64,000 nucleotides of DNA from CAYRUD01 sp964427425 (GTDB lineage Bacteria > Chlamydiota > Chlamydiia > Chlamydiales > FEN-1388). A program made the translations under genes and the position numbers. Below the pieces are notes generated by a model. The model ran no database searches. It saw only the letters and a program-made list of their open reading frames with translations, and had not been told where the DNA came from. The DNA lies in NCBI GenBank assembly GCA_964427425.1, contig CAYRUD010000002.1, positions 1 through 64,000 on the forward strand, written 5' to 3'. Every line of letters begins with the position of its first letter. The first letter of the stretch is position 1. Of the stretch, positions 53,382 to 62,600 are shown one piece after another.

Positions 53382-54458
53382 ATGTCATCGTCAATTCATA
53401 GTTCAGGATCTGTAGGTAATTCCGGTCATGTCAATGGAGACCATGAGCCCATACAATCGCCTTCAGATGGTGCTGAGGATTTTGAGATTATCTCTGGTGA
53501 TACTAGCGAAAATAATCCTCAAAATAACTTAGAAGCTTTAACAGGGCATGAAATCTTAAATAGTTTCAACCAAATGAGAGTGCTAAAAGCACCCGAAGAG
53601 CAGCCTATTTCGGACAGTGTCATACATTCATTAAGTGACGAATTTAAGAAAAAGATCGCAGTACAAATCCAAAGCGCAGAAGAAGAGTATAAACCACGTT
53701 CAATCTTTAACAAGGCGTTAAGTAGGATTAGCTCATTTCTCGGAGGCGGCTTTATTACTGGGATTAGAACAGCCTTTCGTACAGTAATTTACAGTCTACG
53801 TAATCCAATACGAATCCATTTGGCCCACGAAAATGAGTGTTTAGATGAGTATTCATTAAGGCTTTTCCGGGCTTGCGGAAAGTGCATGACTGATTACGCA
53901 GAAATGGATATTCTAAACCGAGTTCAGCTGAGAAGGAATATGCTGCAGATCTCTTTTTCTGGAATTTTCAACCATCAGCCTGAAAAGGCTGCTCCAATAC
54001 ATTATCTTAGTGGCGATGAGAAAGCGCTTATTAGCGCGAAAGAATCGGAAGGTCTTTTTGCAATCCCATATACCTTTCCAAGCTATCCTATAAACCATAT
54101 TACGATGATAGTGGTTGATTTCAAGAATCAAGATGTTTGCTTTTTTGATTCAAAGGGGATTACTGCTGAAAGCGCTGATTTTACTTACTCACTTCAATTT
54201 TCAATGAAGAATGAGCTTGAACGTCTTGGTAAAGTCTGTTTTGGAGATGATTGGAGTTCAAAAGGTCATATCAAGTCAAATTCAAAGGCTTTCCAAAATG
54301 ATGTTAACAACTGTGGACGGTGGGTTGCATTATTCATCGAAGAGATGTGCAAAAAAAAGAGCTGGGATAGCACGATGAACGAGCTAACACGGATTGTCGA
54401 CGAGAAAGGCAGTAAGAAGACCATTGAGGATTTTGTGGATAATTTCAAAGTCGTTTAG
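53382..54458 (+). CDS. Ulp1/SENP-type cysteine protease (CE clan), candidate deubiquitinase or deSUMOylase
   Basis: A 358-residue protein (392 from the longer start at 53280, which lacks a ribosome-binding site; GAGAGA lies just before the ATG at 53382). The N-terminus is Ser/Asp-rich and probably disordered (~1-80), then helices, then a C48-type domain. Counted from 53280, His-273 is in YPINHITMIVVDF, Asp-290 in VCFFDSKG, and Gln and Cys lie in AFQNDVNNCGRWVALFIEEM. The His-Asp distance (17) and Gln-Cys distance (6) equal those of human SENP1 and the overall order matches. The family includes the Chlamydia ChlaDub proteases. Which ubiquitin-like tag it cuts, or whether it acetylates like YopJ relatives, cannot be read from the sequence. 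Confidence 0.85.
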   Translation: MSSSIHSSGSVGNSGHVNGDHEPIQSPSDGAEDFEIISGDTSENNPQNNLEALTGHEILNSFNQMRVLKAPEEQPISDSVIHSLSDEFKKKIAVQIQSAEEEYKPRSIFNKALSRISSFLGGGFITGIRTAFRTVIYSLRNPIRIHLAHENECLDEYSLRLFRACGKCMTDYAEMDILNRVQLRRNMLQISFSGIFNHQPEKAAPIHYLSGDEKALISAKESEGLFAIPYTFPSYPINHITMIVVDFKNQDVCFFDSKGITAESADFTYSLQFSMKNELERLGKVCFGDDWSSKGHIKSNSKAFQNDVNNCGRWVALFIEEMCKKKSWDSTMNELTRIVDEKGSKKTIEDFVDNFKVV

Positions 54459-54478
54459 ACATCTGAATAAATCTACCT

Positions 54479-55131
54479 TTAAAGGTATTCTTGGCTTTTA
54501 TTTATTCGCCTGTAAAAAAGGGAAGAGCTAGCGATGACTTTGATGTTTCTCGAGACCTTAATTTTATCAGAATTTAACACCTCGATAGAGTCATTATTCT
54601 CCAAATCTACGAGTGTTTTGGCACAGCCGTGAATTAGCAAGGACGCTGAAGCTCCATGAGTATCAATCGTCTTGACTTGATTCAATGCCTGCATGATAGC
54701 TACTGATGTTACACATCGATCGTAGAAGCTCAAAAAAGATTGGAAATTCAATAATCGGACAACACGAGATATTTAAAGGTTTTAAGACCTTTGGAATCCT
54801 AAGTTCAGGGTTTAGTTGGCCATACATTATATAATGATACAAGATAACTGGAAAAAGTGATGTCTTGCAACTTTGCAGCATTTTCGCCAAAAGTCAACTC
54901 GTCTAGAATCGCGAATTTGTAATTGATCTGTGTGTTGACCCAGCTATTTCAAAATCCAGACAAGTTGATTTTTGTGAGCTTGTTTGATTTGGATTCGTGA
55001 ATCAACGCCACGAGATTTGCATACGAAATTGAAGCTTGGTTCAGAAAAAAAAAGAATAGAATGAAAACATCGAGAGAAAATAGATAGTAGCGAATGTAAG
55101 TTTGCCCATAAAAAAGTGAAAAGTTTCTCAA
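54479..55131 (-). pseudogene. decayed gene, fragments in three frames
   Basis: Short minus-strand frames overlap end to end: 54949-55131 (opens with a hydrophobic segment YYLFSLDVFILFFFFLN and continues SKSNKLTKINLSGF), an unnamed frame without start (VNTQINYKFAILDELTFGEN), 54663-54890 and 54479-54751 (SFYDRCVTSVAIMQALNQVK, KTLVDLENNDSIEVLNSDKI). Together they would make a ~200-residue protein with an N-terminal signal or membrane segment broken by several frameshifts. No family is recognised, so the reading as a decayed gene rests only on the run of protein-like fragments. Confidence 0.4.
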
Positions 55132-55513
55132 TTAAGTATGAAAAAAGGCAGTCAGGGTCGGCTAAGAAAGTCGCTACGTAAGAGAATCAATTTATAGGAA
55201 ATCTAGCCTTAAAACCCCAGTTTTTGGGGAATAAAGATAACATAACATCAATTATCAGACCTTGGTTTTTAAAAAACCAAGACAGCCCTCCCCTAGGTTT
55301 CATACTTCCTACTGTATGATACAGACTAACTGCTTTTATGTTTTTGCTTGCTAAACATAGTGATTAGGTAAGCCGCTAGACAGACATAAGAGAAGTGTGT
55401 ACTTTTCACTAGTTGATATTTTTAACAGCTTTAAATGATGTTTAATTCAATTATAAAGGTATCTGGTTATGATTTAATTTTATTTTTAACCAAACTTATA
55501 TATTTTATTTAGA
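55132..55513. other. intergenic region with palindromes
   Basis: 382 bases with no ORF. A 21-base palindrome CTTGGTTTTT/AAAAACCAAG (55261-55281) and a short CCCCA/TGGGG hairpin (~55216-55230) are present. The first could end transcription in either direction. An imperfect ATCAT/ATGAT pair follows near 55300-55320. Confidence 0.45.
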
Positions 55514-56008
55514 ATGTATCCCGTATCTTATTACTCACGTTTTACTATTAGCGCTGGCGCCACATCCACATCTTCTCATCCTTCTACAAATATCCGATTA
55601 GACCGAGTTAAAAAAGCTATAGTGTCTGTCAGAGAAAGTAATGGATTGTGCTTTGAAAATTTATCGGAAGATCTTCGAAATAATATTGACGTTGTGCGTG
55701 AAACTAGTCTATGCAATAGATGGCAACTTAAATTTGCAGGCAAACGGGCTTATGTTAAGTTAATAAAAGAAGATCCCGGTCTTCTTAAGTTTGCAAGCGA
55801 ACAGCTTAAAGACGACAAAAAAGTAGTACTTCTTGCTGTTAAAGGAAATGGAATGGCCCTTAAGTTCGCAAGTGATACTTTAAAAGATGATGAAGAAGTG
55901 GTGATGACCGCTATTTTAGAAAACTCATTTGCTATACATCGAGCAAGTATCAGGCTCCAGAACGACCCAACTATCTTTATGAGAGCTCACAAATGGTCTC
56001 GAGCCTAA
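55514..56008 (+). CDS. short DUF4116 repeat protein
   Basis: A 164-residue protein made of about five 25-residue DUF4116 units (core: LKFASEQLKDDKKVVLLAVK, then LKFASDTLKDDEEVVMTAIL). One unit is the short variant LKFAGKRAYVKLIKEDPGLL found also in the 1161-residue protein at 59687. No signal peptide. It ends LQNDPTIFMRAHKWSRA. The first ~30 residues are Ser/Thr-rich. Followed by a rho-independent terminator and a convergent TPR gene, the same layout as the large DUF4116 gene downstream. DUF4116 proteins are known from chlamydiae and some protists, without a known function. Confidence 0.82.
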   Translation: MYPVSYYSRFTISAGATSTSSHPSTNIRLDRVKKAIVSVRESNGLCFENLSEDLRNNIDVVRETSLCNRWQLKFAGKRAYVKLIKEDPGLLKFASEQLKDDKKVVLLAVKGNGMALKFASDTLKDDEEVVMTAILENSFAIHRASIRLQNDPTIFMRAHKWSRA

Positions 56009-56038
56009 CAGTCCTTCCCCTCCTTTCAAAATCGAGTC

Positions 56039-56075
56039 AGCCTTATAGTAAGTAATTTATAAGGCTGTTTTTTTT
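56039..56075 (+). terminator. terminator between DUF4116 and TPR genes, copy 1
   Basis: AGCCTTATA (56039-56047) and TATAAGGCT (56058-56066), then GTTTTTTTT. The same stem recurs at 63311-63338. It can serve both convergent genes. Confidence 0.85.
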
Positions 56076-56100
56076 ACTTAATTCTTTGGAGTGCAGAAAA

Positions 56101-58938
56101 CTATTTTGAATGCTTGGTAGCTGATTCAGAGTTTTTCAATGAATTGAGATGTTCGATAGCATTGCCTAATACTGTATTATAATCAGGATAAGTATTAAGA
56201 CAATTTCTGAGCGAATGGATTGCTAAATCGATGTTCTGAAGATCTTGGTCTACTGCTTGAAAGCAACAATAAGCTAGATTTGTGATTTCGCTCTGCTTTT
56301 TCTCGTCATCGGCAATAGCTATGGCTTGTTCAAAATGCTCGATTGCTAATTTATAGTCTCCCTTCAGCTGGTAACACTTTGCAAGTGAAGAGATAGCTAT
56401 TACTGAACCACGATCGGAGGCAAGACACTTTTCGAGAGAAGCAATTGCTAAATCGATGTTCTGACGATCTTGGTTTACAGCTTCAAAGCAACAATCAGCT
56501 AGATTTGTGATTTCGCTCTGCTTTTCCTCGTCATCGGCAATAGCTATGGCTTGTTCAAAATGCTCGATTGCTAATTTATAGTCTCCCTTCAGCTGGTAAC
56601 ACATTGCAAGTGAAGAGATAGCTAATGCAAAATCACGATCGATGTCGAGACACTTTTTGTAAGAATCGATCGCTAAATCGATGTTTTGATCGTCTTCGTC
56701 TACTGCTAGATTGCAGCAATATACTAGTTTCTCGATTTCGATTTGCTTGCTGTCTGAATCTGTTAAGTCTATCGCTCTTTCAAAGTGCTCGATTGCTAAT
56801 TTATAGTTTCCTTTTAATTCGTAACACTCTCCAAGTAACGAATTTGATCTTGCGCAATCGGGGTCGATATTAAGACTCTTTGTGCAAAGCTCGATGGCTA
56901 AATCGATGTTTTGTGGAAGATCTTCTCCGCCCTCAAAGTAGCATTTGGCCATCGAATAGAGGTAGGTTGAATTATCAGGGCCGATATCGAGAGCTTGCTT
57001 ATAATATGCAACAGCTTTTCTATTGTCTTTGGAAATGGTTTCATCACCTAACATATAGATAAGACCAATATTGGCTAATATAGATTGGTTATTTGGATCA
57101 ATCTCTAGAAGTCTCATATAATAGTCTAGGGCAAGATCATTTCTTTGACCTTCCCCAAATAAATAGTAATCGCCTACATTCTTAAGAGCCTTAATACTCT
57201 TAGGATCAATTTCTAAAGCTTTTTGATAACACTCAATTGCTAGAGGTGTATTTTTGGTAATATTCCCAACTTCCATTCGATAGCATTTCGCAAGGCGTTC
57301 TAAGGTGTATGAGTTGTGAGAATCGACCTCTAAAGCCTTTTTGAAGCAATTAATAGCTAATTGCAGGTATTCTTCTGCAGTCTTGCTATTAAATTCATTT
57401 TCTATCTCTTCAGTTGTTTCATTGTCCAATTCTTCAGTATTTAGATCTCTTAACGTGCTCTGATCGTCATTTTCTAACGTCTCTTCAGGCTGTCCTATAG
57501 TTGGGCGTGAGTAATTTTCTGCATCCTCGTCTTCAATTTCTGAATCTGAATCAAGATCTTCAGCTCCTGAATTTGTATCTGAATCACCATCAATCATATT
57601 TTTCGCTATTAGTCTATAGCATTCTCCCAAGCGTGAGAGTGCAAAGGAACTTTCGGGATTATATGACAACGCTAACTGAAAGTTAATTATTGCGTTTTCT
57701 ATATCTCCGTCATCGTCTGAAGATAGATAGCAATCCCCGAGACGCTCAAGAGTGAACAAATTTTTCGGATTAATTTTTCTAGCTTCAATGAAGTTCTGCA
57801 GAGCTCGGGAGGTATCTTTTGCGACACCTTCTCCTCCTGTACGTAGGCACTCACCGAGGAGTATATGGGCAGTCTCGTTAGCAGAGGAAAGACTTAAGGC
57901 CTTTACTAATGATTTATATGCTTTAGCAAAATTTCTCTCTCCACCTGGTTGATGCCCTAACAGATATAGTGCGTTGAGAGCGAGAAGTGTAGGATTGCTT
58001 GGGTTCTTCTCGAGCTTTGCCTGGAGTAATTCATACGTCTTCTCAGGGTCGTTCTTAATAAGGCAATGCCATGCTGGAGCAATATTTGAGTCAATCTCAA
58101 GCGCTTGAGTCAAGCACTCTATACCCTCTTTTTTCTCTTTCTCAGATAGCGATTTATCTCCACTTAGGAATAGCCCTTTTAGTGTAAGTCCTAAGGCATC
58201 TTTCGAATGTTGCTGTAAAAAGTGTTCGTCATTTGGCTCTTTATTTGATTCGATTAGGTCTATTATTGACAAGCAAGTCGAAATATCTTTATTGCTGACC
58301 CTTTCTTGTAATGCTAATAGTTTTGTTTTAAAAGATGTGGCATCAAAGCCATCATCATATAAGAAAGCATCTACAAAGTTTTTGTGAATAAATTTTATCC
58401 AAAAAGAACACTCTTTGGGATTGTTTATATGTTGCAGAGCTATATCAATTTGGTCGTATAGTTGGAATAATCGTTCGCTATTTTGACAAGCTGATCCGAG
58501 TTTTTTTATTTCTATTAATCCGTTGTTTGCTTGAGGCTCCTTCGAGCTTATTTCGATCTCTTTAAATACAGAGAATTGATTTGGATTTATTTCCAACTCG
58601 GAAGTCTGTTGGTTATATATGCCGTTCCAGAGGTAGATGATTTTATTAATTTGTTGTTTATTATTAGGATTGGTGACCTCTACTTTTTCAAAGATGTATG
58701 AATGAAGTGCATGAGCATCAAAGTACTCATAGTCATCCATATTTGATAAAATTAAAGTTGCAGAATCGCTTGTTTTCTTATTCACAGCGGCAATTAAGAG
58801 CGGCAATCCTTTGTCTTGTTGTTCTTGGACTAAATCTCCTACAGATGAACAGCTAAGAGTACAGTTATAATCTTGTAGTCGATTTGAAGGGATCCCTACT
58901 TGATTGTTAGTATTTGAGCTTTGCATTATTTTCACCAT
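56101..58938 (-). CDS. large TPR repeat protein with an acidic insert
   Basis: A 945-residue protein. Residues ~1-240 are without repeats. From ~245 to the end there are at least 15 TPR-type helical hairpins (for example YDIRDALELDSN-like ECLTQALEIDSNIAPAWHCL, INPKNLFTLERLGDCYLSS, LEIDPKSIKALKNVGDYYLF). An acidic insert of ~65 residues (DGDSDTNSGAEDLDSDSEIE, EELDNETTEEIENEF) interrupts the TPR array near residues 460-530. The C-terminal third contains a 75-residue in-frame duplication (GDYKLAIEHFEQAIAIADDE twice). No signal peptide is seen. TPRs bind proteins; a scaffold or host-binding role is possible. Start is ATG 58938 or Met-5. Convergent with the DUF4116 gene. Confidence 0.82.
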   Translation of the reverse strand: MVKIMQSSNTNNQVGIPSNRLQDYNCTLSCSSVGDLVQEQQDKGLPLLIAAVNKKTSDSATLILSNMDDYEYFDAHALHSYIFEKVEVTNPNNKQQINKIIYLWNGIYNQQTSELEINPNQFSVFKEIEISSKEPQANNGLIEIKKLGSACQNSERLFQLYDQIDIALQHINNPKECSFWIKFIHKNFVDAFLYDDGFDATSFKTKLLALQERVSNKDISTCLSIIDLIESNKEPNDEHFLQQHSKDALGLTLKGLFLSGDKSLSEKEKKEGIECLTQALEIDSNIAPAWHCLIKNDPEKTYELLQAKLEKNPSNPTLLALNALYLLGHQPGGERNFAKAYKSLVKALSLSSANETAHILLGECLRTGGEGVAKDTSRALQNFIEARKINPKNLFTLERLGDCYLSSDDDGDIENAIINFQLALSYNPESSFALSRLGECYRLIAKNMIDGDSDTNSGAEDLDSDSEIEDEDAENYSRPTIGQPEETLENDDQSTLRDLNTEELDNETTEEIENEFNSKTAEEYLQLAINCFKKALEVDSHNSYTLERLAKCYRMEVGNITKNTPLAIECYQKALEIDPKSIKALKNVGDYYLFGEGQRNDLALDYYMRLLEIDPNNQSILANIGLIYMLGDETISKDNRKAVAYYKQALDIGPDNSTYLYSMAKCYFEGGEDLPQNIDLAIELCTKSLNIDPDCARSNSLLGECYELKGNYKLAIEHFERAIDLTDSDSKQIEIEKLVYCCNLAVDEDDQNIDLAIDSYKKCLDIDRDFALAISSLAMCYQLKGDYKLAIEHFEQAIAIADDEEKQSEITNLADCCFEAVNQDRQNIDLAIASLEKCLASDRGSVIAISSLAKCYQLKGDYKLAIEHFEQAIAIADDEKKQSEITNLAYCCFQAVDQDLQNIDLAIHSLRNCLNTYPDYNTVLGNAIEHLNSLKNSESATKHSK
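56270..56625. repeat. 225-base in-frame tandem duplication in the TPR gene
   Basis: TGTGATTTCGCTCTGC recurs at 56281 and 56506, and ~110 bases around each copy are almost identical. The spacing is 225 bases (75 codons, two TPR units). A third, more diverged unit follows near 56730. Confidence 0.85.
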
Positions 58939-59143
58939 TACATTATTAGTTGTTTTTAATAATCGAAATAAATTTTTAATAATAAATTACAATTATTAAT
59001 TATTTTTAAAGCTTTGTTTAAAATAAGAATTTTAAATTAATAACTATTAATAACTAGCTTTGTTGCCGGTCATTTTCCGGCATGCTCTGTAATGGATTTA
59101 TTCGTTCTTTACTTATATTTGATCTCTTCTCACGGGCGCCTTA

Positions 59144-59397
59144 GGTGCTCTTGAATTCTCAAGTAATAAATAAACGTAGAGATAGCATAGAGGTCGTGCG
59201 GACTGGCCTCAGCTCAACAAAAATTATTTCTCAGGTTTGCTAGCTGAAGAGTAGTTGCTGCTATGGGAGATGCAGATGTTATAAAGGCAGCTAGTATGAG
59301 CGAAAACAATAGCATCCTCATTAATAGAGGGGCGCTTAGTAATCAAAGTCAAAAAATAAGATATGATGTTTTCAAGAGCAGCATAAATCGCAGATAG
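59144..59397 (+). pseudogene. relic of a DUF4116 gene
   Basis: Between the two DUF4116/TPR modules. Translated piecewise it gives GALEFSS (59144-59164), RDSIEVVR in another frame, then FAS..RVVAAM and DVIKAASMSENNSILINR, ending IRYDVFKSSINRR and a stop at 59395-59397. The last part matches the end of the intact 1161-residue protein (DVVKAAIESRKNNILIGR and EIRYKLFKNI). Stops and at least two frameshifts lie between the pieces. Its 3' flank (59431-59481) also matches the 3' flank of the intact gene. Confidence 0.75.
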
Positions 59398-59430
59398 ATG
59401 ATTAAAATAAGGCAGGGATTGTCTCTATTA

Positions 59431-59481
59431 CGCTCGGTATGAAAGTGTGGTCTCCCACTCCCCTCTTTTAACACACCTTAT
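59431..59481. repeat. 3'-flank repeat of DUF4116 genes, copy 1
   Basis: CGCTCGGTATGAAAGTGTGG ... CCCCTCTTTTAACACACC recurs at 63204-63258 as CGCTTGTTATGAAAGCGTGG ... CCCCTCTTTTAACACACC, in each case ~30-35 bases beyond the DUF4116 stop. Confidence 0.85.
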
Positions 59482-59505
59482 TATGTATTTGCATATAAGG
59501 TGTGT
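59471..59505. terminator. perfect hairpin after the DUF4116 relic
   Basis: ACACACCTTAT (59471-59481) and ATAAGGTGTGT (59495-59505), a perfect 11-bp stem with a 13-base loop. No T-tract directly follows on the + strand (ATCTTAAA). The equivalent site at 63248 has lost most of the pairing. Confidence 0.5.
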
Positions 59506-59686
59506 ATCTTAAATCGCTTTTTTTTCCGGCTATTTTCTTAGCCTTAAATCTTTTTGGGTTAGCTCCCATCCTTCTTAGTCTCCCAATTTTAGTAATTTTT
59601 TATTCTAAGATTTGTAAATTAATACTTATTTATTCTTTAATTTTTCTTAAAATACTATTTTTTATAATTGATACGTTAATTTATTT

Positions 59687-62600
59687 ATGAGGTTTGTTGT
59701 GAATATTAATACTAATTTTAATTATTCATTATTACATCTTTGCTGCATTTCTTCTTCTCCAGAGAAAGTGGTAGACGCTGAACGCGTATTAGAGCTGGTT
59801 AAATACGATGCTTCGCTATTTATGAGCTTGCCAGAGGACATGCGAAACAATAGAGAAATAGTCCTCCGGGCTGTCAAACAGAATGGTCGTGTTCTTAAGT
59901 TTGTGAACGAAGATTTTAAAAATGATGGAGAGATAGTCGCCTATGCTATCATGCAGAATGGGCGAGCTCTTAAATTCGCAAGTGAAAATCTCAGAGATGA
60001 AAAAGAGATTGTCTTCAGTGCTATCAGGCAAAATGGGAAAAATATCAAATTCGCAAGCGAGAGTCTCAGAGATGATTTCGAGCTTGTTCTATACGCTGTC
60101 TCTAGTAGTAGATATGCTCTTCGATACGCAAGTGAGAGACTAAAAAACGACCAAGATATTTTCCATGCAGCTATAACAAAAGACGCAGCAGCTCTTCAAT
60201 ACGCAAGCGAGAGTCTTAGGAATGATTGGAATTTTGTTGGAGCGGCATGCAATTATGACCTGACCGTACTTAGATTTGCCGGGAAAAAAGCGACTATTGA
60301 AGCTATTCAAGAATGTGCACGGTATATTTGGTGCGTAAGCGAAGAGCTTAGAGCTGATCGAGATGTTATTCTTGAAGCTATCAAACAGACTGGATTGGCT
60401 CTTGAGTACGCAAGCGAAAATCTCCGAAATGATCGAGATATTGTCCTTGAAGCTATTAAACAAGATGGATTGGCTCTGCAGTTCGCAAGTGAAGAACTAA
60501 AGAATGATAAAACGATGGTTCTAGAAGCTGTTAAGCAGAATGGATTGGCTCTGGAGTACGCGAGCGAAAATCTCCGAAATGATCAAGATATTGTCCTCGA
60601 AGCTATTAGACAGAATGGATTGGCTCTGCAATTCACGAGCGAAGAACTGAAGAATGATAAAACGATTGTTCAAGAAGCCGTCGAGCAAGAAGGATTTGCT
60701 ATTTATTACGCAAGCGAATCACTAAAAAATGACATGGATATCGTCCGCGAGGCAGTTAAGAATAATGGGCTGGTTCTTCAGTGCTTAAGCGAAGAGTTTC
60801 AAGATGATATAGATATCGTCCGTCTTGCTATAGATCAAAATGAATTAGCTTTTCAGTTCGCTAGCAGAAAAGTAGTCATCTCTATGCTCAAGGAAAATGG
60901 CCTGCTTGTGAAATACGCTCCATTTACTCTTAAAAAAGATGGGGAAGTTATACGAACTGCTATTAACAGCGAGAATAATAGCATTCTTGACAACAAGGAG
61001 CTGTTAAATGATAGAGAAATAATGCTTCAAGCTGTCAAGCAGGATGGGCTCATTCTTAAATTAGTGAGCGAAGAGCTTAGAAATAATGAAGAGATCGCTC
61101 GTGAAGCTGTCATGCAGAATGGATTAGCTCTTGAATTCACAAGCGATAGGCTTAGAGACAGTATGGGAGTTGTTCTCCAATCTATCAAGAATAATGTAGC
61201 TGCTCTTCAATTTTCAAGCGATAGGTTTAAGGATAATTGGGAGCTTGTTTCAACCATAATCATAAACAATCCATCAGCACTTGAATTCGCTGGGAAAGGA
61301 GCTACGATTCAAGCTGTCCAACAAGATGGACTTAATCTTAAGTATGCAAGCAAAGCGTTTAAAGCTGATCGAAATGTAGTTCTTGAAGCCGTTAAACAGA
61401 ATGGATTAGCTCTGGAGTTTTCGAGCGAAGAGCTGAAAAATGATAAAGAGATTGTCCTTGAAGCCGTCAAACAGAATGGATTAGCTCTGGAGTTTTCGAG
61501 CGAAGAGCATAAAAACGATAAAGAGATTGTCCTTGAGGCTATCAGACAAAATGGCTCGGCACTTCAATTCGCGGGCGAAGAGCTGAAAAATGATAAAGAA
61601 GTGGTTCTGGCAGCTATAGATCGAGATGGATTGAATCTTAAGCACGCAAGCCAAACGCTTTGTGATGATAAGGATGTTGTCCTTAAAGCTGTCGAGCAGA
61701 ATGGATTGGCTCTTGAGTTTGCGAGTGAGAAGCTAAGAAGCGATAGGGAAATCGTTCTAGCAGCTATCAGACAAGCTGGAGGCGCTTTTACATACGCAAA
61801 CGACAAGTTCAAGAGTGATAAAGAAGTGGCTCTTCTAGCTGTCAAATATGACGGAATGATTCTTGGACGCTTGAGCGAAGAATTGCAGAGAGATAAGGAT
61901 GTGATCCTTGAAGCTGTTAGACAGAATGGAATGGCTTTTCAATTCGCACATATACAACTTAAGGATGAAAGAGATATAGCTCTTGAAGCAGTTCAGCAAA
62001 ATGGGATGGCTCTTGAGTTCACAAGCACAAGTCTTAAAGACGATAAATATACGGTACTCTGGGCAGTCAATCAAAATGGGAATGCCCTTCAATTCGCAAG
62101 CGAGGGACGCAGGAATGAGGAAGAGATTGTTGCCGCAGCATATAAGAACGATAAAAAATCACTTCAATATGCAGGTAATGACATAGCTATTAAGTATGTT
62201 AAAAATGATTGTCTTAATATTAAATTTGTAAATGACACAATAAAATCAAATAGAGAAGCCGTCCTTGAAGCTATCAAACAGGATGGACGAGCTCTTTACT
62301 GTGCGAGTGAGGCGTTAAGAAGCGATAGGGAAGTTGTCCTTAAAGCGGTTCAGCAAAATGGATTCGCCCTTGAGTTCGCAAGCGAGAAGCTAAAAGCTGA
62401 TAGAGAAGTAGTCCGTGAAGCAGTTCAGCAAAATGGATTCGCCCTTCGGTTCGCAAGCGAGCAGCTAAGAAGCGATAGGGAAGTTGTCCTTAAAGCGGTT
62501 CAGCAAAATGGAATGGCTCTTCAGTTCGCATGTAGAGAGCTAATAGATGATAGGGAAGTTGTCCTTAAAGCTGTTCAGCAGGATGGAATAGCTTTATGTA

